Numbered from the stretch's first letter, positions 52,984-62,117 are shown. The stretch is DNA of 64,000 nucleotides from CAMLIZ01 sp966212505 (GCA_966212505.1 CBIHRS010000024.1:5011-69010), one strand, 5' to 3'. Numbers and translations: made by a program. Notes: generated from the sequence alone by a model not told the origin.

Positions 52984-54871
52984 TTCGAATGAACTGCGCG
53001 AACAGCTGGCGCAGAGAAACCAGCAGCTGCAGGAGATGGCCGTTCAGCTCAAGACCGAGCTGTTCGGCATCGACAGCATCATCGACCGCGTCATCGATTC
53101 GATGCGCGCCTGGTACGTGCTCCCCGAGCTCGTCACGCGGCCCGTCATCGTGTGCCTTTGGGGCCTGACCGGCACCGGCAAGACCCAGCTCGTGCGCCGC
53201 CTCGCGCAACTGCTCGGCTTCTACGACCGCTTCGTCGAGGTGCAGATGGATGGCTTCTCCAACGGCGCGAGCTGGCGCGGCGCGCAGAGCATCTCGGGCA
53301 TGCTGGCGCAGTCGGGCGTGCGCGAGGGCGAGCCGGGCATCCTCGCGCTCGACGAGTTCCAACGCTTCCGCACCATCGACACCAAGCGCAGCGAGCTGCG
53401 CGTCGAGCGCTACCAGGACGTCTGGGCCCTGCTGTCCGATGGCCGTCTGCCGCCCGCGCTGTCGCTGCTGGGCGACATCGAATCGTCCATCGCCGAGGCT
53501 GCTTACGACGCCGAACGCGCTGAAGCCGGCGATGCCAAGCTGCGCTTCAAGCTGCGCCCCTGGGAGGCACAGGAGCTGCAACGCAACCTCAAGCTCGACG
53601 AGCCGCTGATGGAGATCATGGGCTGGACGCCCGAGCAGATCCAGGCGCGCCTGCGCGCTTTCCGCGAGAGCGGCCAGCAGCAATGGGAGACCGACTACAG
53701 CCGCCTGCTCATCTTCGTGTGCGGCAACCTCGACGAGATGTACGAAGACCTCGCCACCAGCGTCGACGACTGCGACAGCGATGCCGACATCTTTCACGCG
53801 TTGACCAGCAAGTTGAGCGTCATCGATGTCAAGCAGGCGCTCAACAAGCGCTTCAAGCCGGAGCAGGTGGCGCGCCTGGGCAACGAGCACGTGATCTATC
53901 CGTCGCTCTCGCGCCGCGCCTACGAGCAGCTGATCGCGCAGAGCTGTGCCCGTTATGCCCGCGAGACCGAGGCCCGCTGCGGCCTGCGCTTCGAGCCGGA
54001 TGCCAGCGTGCGCGAGCAGATCTATGCGAACGCCGTCTTTCCGGCCCAGGGCACCCGGCCGCTGTTTTCGTCGCTGCACGCCATCCTCGGTACCGGCCTG
54101 GCCAAGGCGGCGCTGTGGGCGCTCGAACGCGGGGCGACGGCCGGCGAAAGCGTCGGCCTCACCGCCGACGGCCGCAGCCTGATTGCACATTGGCACGGCC
54201 AATCGCAGGCCATTGCCGCGCCCTTCGAGATCAGCCGCCTGCGCCAGCGCAGCAACGCCGACTTCCGCTCGCTGCTCGCGGTGCACGAGGCGGGCCACGG
54301 CCTGGTCCACGCGCTGCTCTTCGGCCGTGCCCCGCAGGAGATCAAGATCCACGTGGCCAGCTTCGAGGGGGGCTACAACGCCTATACCTCGCGCAAGGTC
54401 TGGTCACGCCGCAACCTGCTCGACTCCATCTGCACCAGCCTCGCCGGCCGTGCTGCCGAGTTGCTCGTCTTCGGACCCGAGATGAGCTCCAGCGGTGCCG
54501 AGAGCGATCTGCGCAAGGCCACGGAAACGGCCGCTCGCATGCTGCGTCATCTCGGCCATGGCACGCGGATCGGCCGCATCGACGTGTCCACCGATGGTGA
54601 AGACAACCGCTGCACCGACGTGGAAGCCAGCAACGCGCCGATCGAAGCGCTGCTGCAGGCCGAGCACGCACGCGCCGCGCGGCTGCTGGAGTCGCATCGC
54701 GAAGCGCTGCTGGCGCTGGTGGATGAGTTGATGGACCAGGGGCAGGTCACGCCGGCGCGGTTTGCTGCCGTGGTGGGGTTGCCGCTGGGAAGGCCGGAGG
54801 ATGCGCTGGATCCGTATGCGCAGAGGTTGACTGCGTTTCGGATGGAGGGGCGGGAGCGGCTGAGGGCGTAG
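52976..54871 (+). CDS. Soluble AAA+ ATPase fused to an FtsH-type M41 zinc peptidase
   Basis: The 631-residue protein has an N-terminal coiled coil (about 1-30), a Clp-like AAA+ module (Walker A GLTGTGKT at 63-70, Walker B ILALDEF at 122-128, and a Clp-like KRF-x-P segment at 291-295) and an M41 peptidase with HEAGH at 437-441 and the matching acidic ligand in SGAESDLRKATETAARML near 511. FtsH has an own-family AAA domain and two membrane helices; this protein has neither. It should degrade cytoplasmic proteins using ATP. Substrate is unknown. Confidence 0.82.
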   Translation: MNDSNELREQLAQRNQQLQEMAVQLKTELFGIDSIIDRVIDSMRAWYVLPELVTRPVIVCLWGLTGTGKTQLVRRLAQLLGFYDRFVEVQMDGFSNGASWRGAQSISGMLAQSGVREGEPGILALDEFQRFRTIDTKRSELRVERYQDVWALLSDGRLPPALSLLGDIESSIAEAAYDAERAEAGDAKLRFKLRPWEAQELQRNLKLDEPLMEIMGWTPEQIQARLRAFRESGQQQWETDYSRLLIFVCGNLDEMYEDLATSVDDCDSDADIFHALTSKLSVIDVKQALNKRFKPEQVARLGNEHVIYPSLSRRAYEQLIAQSCARYARETEARCGLRFEPDASVREQIYANAVFPAQGTRPLFSSLHAILGTGLAKAALWALERGATAGESVGLTADGRSLIAHWHGQSQAIAAPFEISRLRQRSNADFRSLLAVHEAGHGLVHALLFGRAPQEIKIHVASFEGGYNAYTSRKVWSRRNLLDSICTSLAGRAAELLVFGPEMSSSGAESDLRKATETAARMLRHLGHGTRIGRIDVSTDGEDNRCTDVEASNAPIEALLQAEHARAARLLESHREALLALVDELMDQGQVTPARFAAVVGLPLGRPEDALDPYAQRLTAFRMEGRERLRA

Positions 54872-54911
54872 TGCGCCAGCGCCATGTCCGGTGGTGAGCC
54901 CGGCGAGGCGC

Positions 54912-55391
54912 TCAGGCCGCCGCAAGCAGCGGCACGTTCAGGTACCGGGCCAGGCCTTCGGCGCCGGCGTGCATCACGCCGTTGTGGTTCCAGCGGAACA
55001 CCGGTGCCATCAGCAGGGCCATGAAGCGCATCCATGGCCGCGTGAGCTCCACGCGCCATGTGTAGCGCACCCGGGTGCCGTTGCCATCCGGCTGCAGCTC
55101 CCACAGGCCTTCGCCTTCGAGCTCGCCGCTGGCGCGCCCGCGCATCCGCTGCGGGCGCTGCAGCTCGACCACCTCGACGTCGAAGGCCAGGCCGTAGGGC
55201 AGGCGGCTGCCCCAGCTGAAGCGGCGCATCGCGCCCAGCCCTGAGGCATCGCCGGTGCGCAGCGGCGTCACCGCGCGCACGTAGGGCCACCACTGGGGCC
55301 ACGACTCGGCGTCGTGCAGCGCCTGCCACACCTGCTCGATCGGTGCGGCGATGCGCCAGTCGCTGACCAGCTCGAAGAATGTGGCGCTCAT
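54912..55391 (-). CDS. SRPBCC (START-like) family protein
   Basis: The 159-residue protein has the helix-grip fold: WRIAAPIEQVWQALHDAESWPQWWPYV at the start and the long C-terminal helix MRFMALLMAPVFRWNHNGVM. Such proteins bind hydrophobic ligands or act as cyclases. The start overlaps the stop of the SnoaL-like gene (ATGA on the minus strand), so the two are coexpressed. The ligand is unknown. Confidence 0.83.
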   Translation of the reverse strand: MSATFFELVSDWRIAAPIEQVWQALHDAESWPQWWPYVRAVTPLRTGDASGLGAMRRFSWGSRLPYGLAFDVEVVELQRPQRMRGRASGELEGEGLWELQPDGNGTRVRYTWRVELTRPWMRFMALLMAPVFRWNHNGVMHAGAEGLARYLNVPLLAAA

Positions 55392-55786
55392 TCGCGTGCG
55401 GCGGCCGCGGCCTCGGTGTCGAGCATGCCGTAGAAGCGCGTGATCAGCCCGTCGCGCACCGTCCACACATGCACCCAGTCGCTCTCGAAGACCTGGCCCC
55501 TGGGCAGGGCCGCGGTGCGCTCCCAGCCGATCACGGTGACATGCTCCGGGCCGGCATGGAACTCGCGCGCTTCGAACACCTGGATGCCATCGGCCTCCGC
55601 CACCTGGCCGAACCAGTGGGCCACCGCTTCCTTGCCCTGTACACGGCCGGTGTAGGGCGCTCTGCGGTCGCCGACGAACTGCCACACCACGTCGTCGCTC
55701 AGGCAGGACAACAATCCGGGGATGTCGCCGCTGCCGAAGGCGGCGTAGGCAGCCTGGACGGCCTGCAGGGGCGTGAGCTGGGGCAT
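55388..55786 (-). CDS. SnoaL-like / NTF2-fold protein
   Basis: The 132-residue protein has the NTF2-like cone fold (AVQAAYAAFGSGDIPGLLSCLSDDVVWQF, then the DGLITRFYGMLDT end). Members are isomerases, hydrolases or ligand carriers for small hydrophobic molecules. It is first in a two-gene unit with the SRPBCC gene and divergent from pyrC by 80 bp. Confidence 0.83.
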   Translation of the reverse strand: MPQLTPLQAVQAAYAAFGSGDIPGLLSCLSDDVVWQFVGDRRAPYTGRVQGKEAVAHWFGQVAEADGIQVFEAREFHAGPEHVTVIGWERTAALPRGQVFESDWVHVWTVRDGLITRFYGMLDTEAAAAARE

Positions 55787-55866
55787 GGTGGTCTCCTCTC
55801 GTGAACGATGTGTTCCGTATACGCGGCGGCCCCGGCGGCTGGATGCACGGATGAGAAAATCGCCCG

Positions 55867-56904
55867 ATGACCGCTGCCACCTCCCTCACCATCACCCGCC
55901 CAGACGACTGGCACCTGCACCTGCGCGATGGCGCCGCGCTGGCCGCCGTGCTGCCGCACAGCGCCCGCCAGTTCGCCCGCGCGATCGTGATGCCCAACCT
56001 GCGCCCGCCGGTGACCACCGCCGCCCAGGCCCAGGCCTACCGCGAACGCATCCTGGCCGCGCTACCGGCGGGCAGCGGCTTCCAGCCGCTGATGACGCTG
56101 TACCTCACCGACAACCTGCCGCCCGACGAGATCGCGCGCGCCAAGGCGGCCGGCGTGGTGGCGCTCAAGCTCTACCCGGCAGGCGCCACCACCAACAGCG
56201 ACGCCGGCGTGACCGACCTGCGCAAGACCTACGCCACGTTGGAGGCGATGCAGCGCGAGGGCCTGCCGCTGCTGGTGCATGGCGAAGTCACCGATCCCGC
56301 GGTGGACGTGTTCGACCGCGAGGCGGTGTTCATCGACCGCCAGCTGATCCCGCTGCGCCGCGACTTCCCCCAGCTGAAGATCGTGTTCGAGCACCTGACC
56401 ACGCGCGAAGGCGCCCAGTACGTGCTGGGCAGCGACGCCCACACGGCCGCCACCGTCACCGCGCACCACCTGCTCTACAACCGCAACGCCATCTTCACCG
56501 GTGGCCTGCGCCCGCACTATTACTGCCTGCCGGTGCTCAAGGGCGAGGAGCATCGCCAGGCACTGGTGGCCGCGGTGGCTTCGGGCAGCCGCAAGTTCTT
56601 CCTCGGCACCGACAGCGCGCCGCATGCCGCGCAGCTGAAGGAGCATGCCAGCTGCGCCGCCGGCTGCTACACCGGCCTGCATGCGCTGGAGCTGTATGCC
56701 GAGGCCTTCGAGGCTGCCGGCGCACTCGACAAGCTCGAGGCCTTTGCCAGCTTCAACGGCCCCGACTTCTACGGCCTGCCGCGCAACACCGGCACCGTGA
56801 CGCTGGTGAAGCAGGGCTGGACCGTGCCCGAGACGCTGCCCTTCGGCGACGCGACGTTGAAGCCGTTGCGCGCCGGCGAGGAAATGGCCTGGAAGCTGGC
56901 TTGA
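55867..56904 (+). CDS. pyrC: Dihydroorotase
   Basis: The 345-residue class II dihydroorotase has the metal-binding DDWHLHLRDG, the carboxylated lysine region ALKLYPAGATTNS, histidines in VHGEVTD and FEHLTT, and catalytic Asp in GTDSAPHA. It closes carbamoyl-aspartate to dihydroorotate in pyrimidine synthesis. The stop overlaps a TTG start of the DUF3025 gene. Confidence 0.95.
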   Translation: MTAATSLTITRPDDWHLHLRDGAALAAVLPHSARQFARAIVMPNLRPPVTTAAQAQAYRERILAALPAGSGFQPLMTLYLTDNLPPDEIARAKAAGVVALKLYPAGATTNSDAGVTDLRKTYATLEAMQREGLPLLVHGEVTDPAVDVFDREAVFIDRQLIPLRRDFPQLKIVFEHLTTREGAQYVLGSDAHTAATVTAHHLLYNRNAIFTGGLRPHYYCLPVLKGEEHRQALVAAVASGSRKFFLGTDSAPHAAQLKEHASCAAGCYTGLHALELYAEAFEAAGALDKLEAFASFNGPDFYGLPRNTGTVTLVKQGWTVPETLPFGDATLKPLRAGEEMAWKLA

Positions 56905-57620
56905 CGCCGATCCGATGGGACGCGCCGTGGCTCGCGCCTTATCGGGATCTCGGCGAGCGCGTCACGCAGCATCTGTCGCGCGGCGCGACCATGGCCGAGG
57001 CCTTGAATGCCGAGGCCGGCGCCGGGGTGTCGGTGCGCTTCGTGCCGCAGGATGCGCTGCCCAGGGGCGAGGCCTATGAAAGCTTCGTCCGCCGCACGGG
57101 CCAGGTGCCCACGCGCGACAACCTGCACGACCTCTTCAACGGGCTGGTCTGGCTGCGCTGGCCGGCGCTGAAGGCGCGGCTCAACGTGCTGCAGTCGGCG
57201 CAGATCGCCCAGGATGGCATCGGCGCGACGCGCGGCGCCGTACGCGATGCGGTGACGGTGTTCGACGAGAACGGAGCGCTGCTGACGGCGCCTCAGGCGC
57301 TGGTCGATGCATTGCGCGAGCGTGATTGGCGTCGCCTCTTCATTGTGGATCGAGGGGCGTGGCGCGAGGCCGAACTCGTACTCGTCGGCCATGCGCTGCT
57401 CGAGAAGCTGACCACGCCGCGCAAGCCGATCACCGCGCATCTGCTCACAAGCATCGACGCGCTGGCGCAGCAGCCCTTCCTGCCGCTGCCGGTGCTCGGC
57501 GTGCCCGGCTGGTGGCCGGAGAACGAATCTCCGGCCTTCTACGACGATGCGTCGGTCTTCAGGCCTCTGCCGGCAGGAAGCCGTCGATCGACAGGTAGCG
57601 CTCGCCCGTGTCGTAGTTGA
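56901..57620 (+). CDS. DUF3025 protein
   Basis: The 239-residue protein starts with TTG overlapping the pyrC stop (TTGA), with IRWDAPWLAPY matching the conserved N-terminus of DUF3025. The core motif YESFVRRTGQVPTRDNLHDLFNGLVWL is diagnostic of the family. Function is unknown; members often accompany pyrC in Burkholderiales. The last 62 bases overlap the cysK gene on the other strand. Confidence 0.82.
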   Translation: MTPIRWDAPWLAPYRDLGERVTQHLSRGATMAEALNAEAGAGVSVRFVPQDALPRGEAYESFVRRTGQVPTRDNLHDLFNGLVWLRWPALKARLNVLQSAQIAQDGIGATRGAVRDAVTVFDENGALLTAPQALVDALRERDWRRLFIVDRGAWREAELVLVGHALLEKLTTPRKPITAHLLTSIDALAQQPFLPLPVLGVPGWWPENESPAFYDDASVFRPLPAGSRRSTGSARPCRS

Positions 57621-58482
57621 AGCCCAGCACGCGGGCGCCGGCCGGCAGCTCGGGCAGCTTCTGCTTGATGGCGGCCAGCGTCGCGCCGCTGGAGATGCCC
57701 ACCAGCAGGCCTTCTTCGCGGGCGCAGCGGCGCGCCATCTCGCGCGCGTCTTCGGCTTCGACCTGGATCGTGCCGTCGAGCAGCTCGGTCTTGAGGTTGT
57801 TGGGGATGAAGCCAGCGCCGATGCCCTGGATCGGGTGCGGCGCAGGCTTGCCGCCGCTGATCACCGGCGAGGCGCTGGGTTCCACCGCAAACACCTTCAA
57901 CTGAGGCCACTTCTTCTTGAGCACCATCGCGCAGCCGGTGATGTGGCCGCCGGTGCCCACGCCGGTGATCAGCGCATCCAGGCCCTCGGGGAAGTCCTTC
58001 GCGATCTCCTCGGCGGTGGTGCGCACGTGCACGTCGATGTTGGCCGGGTTGTCGAACTGCTGCGGCATCCAGGCGCCGGGCGTCGACGCGACGATCTCGC
58101 TGGCCTTCTCGATCGCGCCCTTCATGCCCTTCTCGCGCGGCGTCAACACGAACTTCGCGCCATAGGCCAGCATCAGGCGGCGGCGCTCGATCGACATGCT
58201 CTCGGGCATGACCAGCACCAGCGGATAGCCCTTGACGGCTGCCACCATCGCCAGCCCGATGCCGGTGTTGCCCGAGGTGGGCTCGACGATGGTGCCGCCG
58301 GGCTTGAGCGCGCCGCTCTTCTCGGCGTCTTCCACCATCGCCAGCGCGATGCGGTCCTTGATCGAGCCGCCGGGGTTGGCCCGCTCCGATTTCACCCACA
58401 CCTCGGCGGCCGAGCCGAACAGGCGGTTGATGCGGATGTGGGGGGTGTTGCCGATGGTGGCAAGGACGTTGGCAGCTTTCAT
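57559..58482 (-). CDS. cysK: Cysteine synthase A (O-acetylserine sulfhydrylase)
   Basis: The 307-residue PLP enzyme has the cofactor lysine 42 in NPGGSIKDRIAL, the PTSGNTGIGLAM substrate loop and the GTGGHITG phosphate-binding loop. It forms cysteine from O-acetylserine and sulfide. The GGSIKDR and ERRRLMLAYGA segments favour CysK over CysM. It is divergent from rnpB and its 3' end overlaps DUF3025 by 62 bases. Confidence 0.9.
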   Translation of the reverse strand: MKAANVLATIGNTPHIRINRLFGSAAEVWVKSERANPGGSIKDRIALAMVEDAEKSGALKPGGTIVEPTSGNTGIGLAMVAAVKGYPLVLVMPESMSIERRRLMLAYGAKFVLTPREKGMKGAIEKASEIVASTPGAWMPQQFDNPANIDVHVRTTAEEIAKDFPEGLDALITGVGTGGHITGCAMVLKKKWPQLKVFAVEPSASPVISGGKPAPHPIQGIGAGFIPNNLKTELLDGTIQVEAEDAREMARRCAREEGLLVGISSGATLAAIKQKLPELPAGARVLGFNYDTGERYLSIDGFLPAEA

Positions 58483-58516
58483 GGGATCCGTCTCCGGCGG
58501 TGTTGCTGACTGCGAG

Positions 58517-58522
58517 GATAAT
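58517..58522 (+). promoter_or_regulatory. -10 box of the RNase P RNA gene
   Basis: GATAAT ends 8 bases before the RNA 5' end at 58531, the expected position for a -10 element. No good -35 sequence was found at the usual spacing in the gap from cysK. Confidence 0.5.
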
Positions 58523-58530
58523 CCGGTTGT

Positions 58531-58850
58531 GAAGCAAGCCAGACCGCCGCTGGTGCAATCGCCGAAAGGCCGCACTGGAGGAAGGTCCGGACTGCACAGG
58601 GCAGCGTAGCAGGTAACACCTGTCCGCCGTGAGGCGAGGATCAGAGCAACAGAGACGAGTCGGTGGTTTCGACCACCGGGTGAAACGGGCAATCTCTACG
58701 CGCAGCAACACCAAATAGGCCGGCATTGATGTGGCTCCGCGGAGCCGGCGGGTAGGTGGCACCGAGCCGTGCGAGCGATCCACGGCCCAGAGGAATGGCG
58801 GTCACGCGGGGGAAACCCCGCGCACAGAATCCGGCCTATCGGCTCGCTTC
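58531..58850 (+). ncRNA. rnpB: RNase P RNA (class A)
   Basis: The RNA starts with GAAGCAAGCC, which pairs with the 3' end GGCTCGCTTC. Conserved core blocks include GGAGGAAGGTCCGG at 58577-58590 and ACAGAATCCGGCCTAT near the 3' end. About 320 bases is normal for bacterial type A. It cuts 5' leaders from tRNA precursors. The 3' end overlaps the stop of the AhpD-like gene by two bases. Confidence 0.96.
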
Positions 58851-59403
58851 ACACTTTCTTCCCGTACCCGTCGCGATCCGGCCTCGTCAGCGCCACCAGC
58901 ATCGCGACGCCGGTATACAGGCCCACCAGCTGGGTCATCTCGATCAGCTGGGCATCGTCGAAATGCTCGCGCACGGCGGCGTACAGCGCGTCGTCGACGT
59001 TGATCCACGCCACCAGCGTGTCGACCAGCAGCATCGCGGCGCGCTCAGCCTCGCTCCACAGTGCGGGCGAGGGCTTCTCGTTGCGGGTATCGGCGGTCTG
59101 CGCCGGCGTGAGGCCCATGCGCTCCGAGATCGTGTCGACGTGCAGGTGCCATTCGTAGTCGTTGCGTGCCGCCACGCAGGTGCGCAGGATCAGCAGCTCG
59201 CGCAGCGGCGAGGGCAGCACGCGCCGGTCGAGCAGGCCCGTGGGGCCGAGCAGGCCGGTGTCGACCAGGTGCAGGAACAGCGGCTCGTTGCGCGCCACCG
59301 CGCGAAAGATCGCCGGCGGCACGGTGCCAGGCGGCAGCAGCCGGTCGAAGCGCTGCTGCAGCGCGGGAGAGTAGGGCGCGGTCACGGGGTCGATGCGGGC
59401 CAT
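58849..59403 (-). CDS. Carboxymuconolactone decarboxylase / AhpD-like family protein
   Basis: The 184-residue protein has the CMD/AhpD helical core (LRELLILRTCVAARNDYEWHLHVD). The second cysteine of the AhpD C-x-x-C pair is missing, as in the Burkholderiales group that regulators of the HxlR kind often accompany. It is divergent from an HxlR-type gene across a region with two strong operators, so it is probably its target. Substrate is unknown. Confidence 0.83.
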   Translation of the reverse strand: MARIDPVTAPYSPALQQRFDRLLPPGTVPPAIFRAVARNEPLFLHLVDTGLLGPTGLLDRRVLPSPLRELLILRTCVAARNDYEWHLHVDTISERMGLTPAQTADTRNEKPSPALWSEAERAAMLLVDTLVAWINVDDALYAAVREHFDDAQLIEMTQLVGLYTGVAMLVALTRPDRDGYGKKV

Positions 59404-59417
59404 GGATCTTCCTTGGT

Positions 59418-59463
59418 TTGCTACAAAATCAGTAGCAATGTGGATGCTACATTAAACGTAGCA
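59418..59463. promoter_or_regulatory. Two tandem perfect dyads, operators of the HxlR-type regulator
   Basis: TTGCTAC-N7-GTAGCAA (59418-59438) and TGCTAC-N7-GTAGCA (59445-59463) share arm sequence and a 7-base centre and are spaced 26 bp centre to centre. Both lie between the divergent AhpD-like and HxlR-type genes. Confidence 0.8.
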
Positions 59464-59474
59464 ATGGAGCCCGC

Positions 59475-59780
59475 ATGACCACGACCCAGCAACAGGCCAA
59501 GGACGCGATCAATGCCGCGATGGAGCTGCTGCACCGGCGCTGGATGCTGCGTGTGCTGTGGGAGCTGCGCGCAGGGGCCTTCACCTTCCGTGCGCTGCAG
59601 CAGGCCTGCGGCGACCTGTCGCCCACGGTGCTGAACCAGCGCCTGGCGGAGCTGCGCGAAGCCGGCCTGGTCGTCAATGACGACACGGGCTATCACCTCA
59701 CGCCGATGGGGCAGGAGCTGCTCGAGGCCTTTGCCCCCTTGTCGCGCTGGGCCGTGCGCTGGCACAAGGGCCGGGGCTGA
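59475..59780 (+). CDS. HxlR-family transcriptional regulator
   Basis: The 101-residue winged-helix protein has the HxlR core (RRWMLRVLWELRAGAFTFRALQQACGDLSPTVLNQRLAELREAGLV). GGAG at 59466-59469 precedes ATG 59475. HxlR proteins respond to aldehydes, quinones or redox stress as dimers. The family's usual first cysteine position is absent, while one Cys is in the ACGD turn. It likely controls the divergent AhpD-like gene through the two dyads. Confidence 0.87.
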   Translation: MTTTQQQAKDAINAAMELLHRRWMLRVLWELRAGAFTFRALQQACGDLSPTVLNQRLAELREAGLVVNDDTGYHLTPMGQELLEAFAPLSRWAVRWHKGRG

Positions 59781-59803
59781 GCGGCCGACCTACACTCGAC
59801 GGC

Positions 59804-61012
59804 TTGAATCCCGACGCACACACCCTCTGGCGCGCGCCGCGCTGGGCCCTGGCTTTCCTGCTCGCCTGTCTAGGCATGCTGGGCCCGTTCTCGATCGATA
59901 CCTACCTGCCGGCCTTCACTGGCATCGCCACTTCGCTCGGGGCGACGCCGGTGCAGATGCAGCAGACGCTGTCGGCCTACCTGTTCGGCTTCGCGGTGAT
60001 GAACCTGTTCCACGGCGCGCTGTCCGACAGCTTCGGGCGCCGGCCGGTGGTGCTGTGGGGCATGACGGTGTTCACGCTGGCCTCGGTGGGCTGCGCGCTG
60101 TCGCAATCGATCGCGATGCTGGTGCTGTTCCGTGCGCTGCAGGGCATGTCGGCCGGTGCCGGCATCGTCGTTTCGCGGGCCATCATCCGCGACATGTTCC
60201 CGCCCGCCGACGCGCAGCGGGTGATGTCGCAGGTGACCATCTACTTCGGCATCGCACCGGCGGTGGCGCCGATGGTCGGCGGCTTCCTGTTCGTGCACAT
60301 CGGCTGGCACGCGATCTTCTGGTTCCTGGCGCTGGTGGGTGGCGCACTGTGGCTGGCCAACTGGCGCGTGCTGCCCGAGACGCTGCATGCCTCGCAGCGC
60401 CAGCCCATCCACTTGAAGCACCTGCTGCGCGGCTACTGGCAGCTCGGCGCCAACCCGCGCTTCCTGATGCTGGCGCTGGCCAGCGGCATCCCGTTCAACG
60501 GCATGTTCCTCTACGTGCTGTCGGCCCCCACCTTCCTCGGCGAGCACCTGCATCTGGGGCCGACGCAGTTCTTCTGGTTCTTCTGCCTCACGATCAGCGG
60601 CATCATGGGCGGCGCTTGGCTCAGCGGGCGGCTCGCAGGCCGCATCCGGCCCGAGCGGCAGATTCGCCACGGCTTCTCGATCATGCTGGGCATCTCGCTG
60701 CTCAACATCGCGCTCAACCTGCTGCTGCCGCCGCATCCGCTGTGGGCGATTCCGCCGATCGCGATCTTCGCGTTCGGCTGGTCGCTGATGGTGCCGGTGG
60801 TCACGCTGATGGTGCTGGACCTCGTGCCCGAGCGGCGTGGCATGGCCTCGTCGCTGCAGGCCTGCGTCGGCAGCCTGGCCAACGGGCTGGTGGCCGGCGT
60901 GATCGCGCCGCTGGTGATGCATTCCACGCTTGCGCTGGCGCTGGCCTCGCTGGGGATGATGAGCATCGGCATATTCGCGTGGCTGTGGGTCCGGCCACGC
61001 CTTCCAGGCTGA
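59804..61012 (+). CDS. Bcr/CflA-family drug:proton antiporter
   Basis: The 402-residue MFS protein has twelve membrane helices and the DHA1 motifs FSIDTYLPAF in helix 1, DSFGRRPVVLWG in the 2-3 loop and SRAIIRDMFPP after helix 4, as in Bcr/CflA exporters. It should expel small drugs by proton antiport. TTG 59804 is the only start that keeps the first helix. The gap from the HxlR gene is 23 bp, so co-regulation is possible. Confidence 0.9.
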   Translation: MNPDAHTLWRAPRWALAFLLACLGMLGPFSIDTYLPAFTGIATSLGATPVQMQQTLSAYLFGFAVMNLFHGALSDSFGRRPVVLWGMTVFTLASVGCALSQSIAMLVLFRALQGMSAGAGIVVSRAIIRDMFPPADAQRVMSQVTIYFGIAPAVAPMVGGFLFVHIGWHAIFWFLALVGGALWLANWRVLPETLHASQRQPIHLKHLLRGYWQLGANPRFLMLALASGIPFNGMFLYVLSAPTFLGEHLHLGPTQFFWFFCLTISGIMGGAWLSGRLAGRIRPERQIRHGFSIMLGISLLNIALNLLLPPHPLWAIPPIAIFAFGWSLMVPVVTLMVLDLVPERRGMASSLQACVGSLANGLVAGVIAPLVMHSTLALALASLGMMSIGIFAWLWVRPRLPG

Positions 61013-61068
61013 GCGTGGGGTCAAGAAGCGCGCTGCGCGGCCGATAGCTCCCGTCATCGGGAGTTGTC

Positions 61069-62085
61069 GTGAACCATCAGATCGTTTTCATCTCGCTGCT
61101 GCTCGGGCTGGCCATGTCCACCCAGGCCGCGACGCATGGCGAGGCCGCCTCGGCCCCCGCGGCCAAGGGCACCGTCACCGCGGCGCCGGCCGCCTCGGCT
61201 GCGCAGCCTGCCGCGTCTGCCGCCTCGGCTGCTTCGGCCCCGCCCGACCTGATCGAGACACTGCAGCAGCGGCTGGCCAACAAGCTCGGCACACCGAAGC
61301 AGAACGCATCGAACGGCGAGCTGCTGCTGCGCGTGCCCAGCCGGACGGAGGTCAAGCAGGCGCGCCGGGGTGGGGGGCATTCCACCGAGGCACATCCGGC
61401 CCACGAGGGGCCGGTGCACTGGGCATACGAGGGCGGCTCAGGCCCCGGTGCCTGGGCGAAGCTGAACCCGGAGTTCGCCAAGTGCGCCACCGGCACGCGG
61501 CAGAGCCCGATCGACATCCGCGACGGCCTCAAGGTGCAGCTCGACCCGGTCGAGTTCGACTACAAGCCCACGCCGTTCCGCGTGATCGACAACGGGCACA
61601 CGGTGCAGGTCAACGTCGATCCGGGCAACACGATCGCGGTGCTGGGCCGCCGCTACGAGCTGGTGCAGTTCCATTTCCATCGCCCGTCGGAAGAGCGCAT
61701 CAACGGCAAGCGCTTCGACATGGTGGCGCACCTCGTGCACAAGGACGAGTCGGGTCGGCTGGCTGTGGTGGCGGTGCTGCTGGAACAGGGAAGTGCGCAG
61801 CCGGTGGTGCAAACCGTGTGGAACAACCTACCGCTCGAAAAGGGCGAGGAGCAGGCTGCGCGCACGCCGATCGACCTGAACCGCCTGCTGCCGGAGCAGC
61901 GCGGCTACTACACCTACATGGGCTCGCTGACGACCCCGCCGTGCAGCGAGGGCGTGCTGTGGATGGTGATGAAGCAACCGGTGGGCATTGCGTCGGAGCA
62001 GATCGACATCTTCTCGCGCCTGTACCCGATGAATGCGAGGCCGGTGCAGCCGACCAGCGGCCGGATGATCAAGGAGTCGAACTGA
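61069..62085 (+). CDS. Periplasmic alpha-class carbonic anhydrase
   Basis: The 338-residue protein has a signal peptide, an Ala/Pro-rich linker of about 40 residues and a full alpha-carbonic anhydrase domain: QSPIDIRDG, zinc ligands in QFHFHRPSEE and AHLVHKD, and GSLTTPPCSEGVLW. It interconverts CO2 and bicarbonate in the periplasm. It starts with GTG. The linker length exceeds the usual bacterial form. Confidence 0.92.
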   Translation: MNHQIVFISLLLGLAMSTQAATHGEAASAPAAKGTVTAAPAASAAQPAASAASAASAPPDLIETLQQRLANKLGTPKQNASNGELLLRVPSRTEVKQARRGGGHSTEAHPAHEGPVHWAYEGGSGPGAWAKLNPEFAKCATGTRQSPIDIRDGLKVQLDPVEFDYKPTPFRVIDNGHTVQVNVDPGNTIAVLGRRYELVQFHFHRPSEERINGKRFDMVAHLVHKDESGRLAVVAVLLEQGSAQPVVQTVWNNLPLEKGEEQAARTPIDLNRLLPEQRGYYTYMGSLTTPPCSEGVLWMVMKQPVGIASEQIDIFSRLYPMNARPVQPTSGRMIKESN

Positions 62086-62093
62086 GCAAAGAA

Positions 62094-62117
62094 AAACGGC
62101 TCCCGAGGGAGCCGTTT
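62094..62117. terminator. Bidirectional terminator between carbonic anhydrase and rpoH
   Basis: AAACGGCTCCC (62094-62104) pairs perfectly with GGGAGCCGTTT (62107-62117) around a 2-base loop, with A-rich sequence on the left and TTT on the right, suiting both converging transcripts. Confidence 0.85.
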
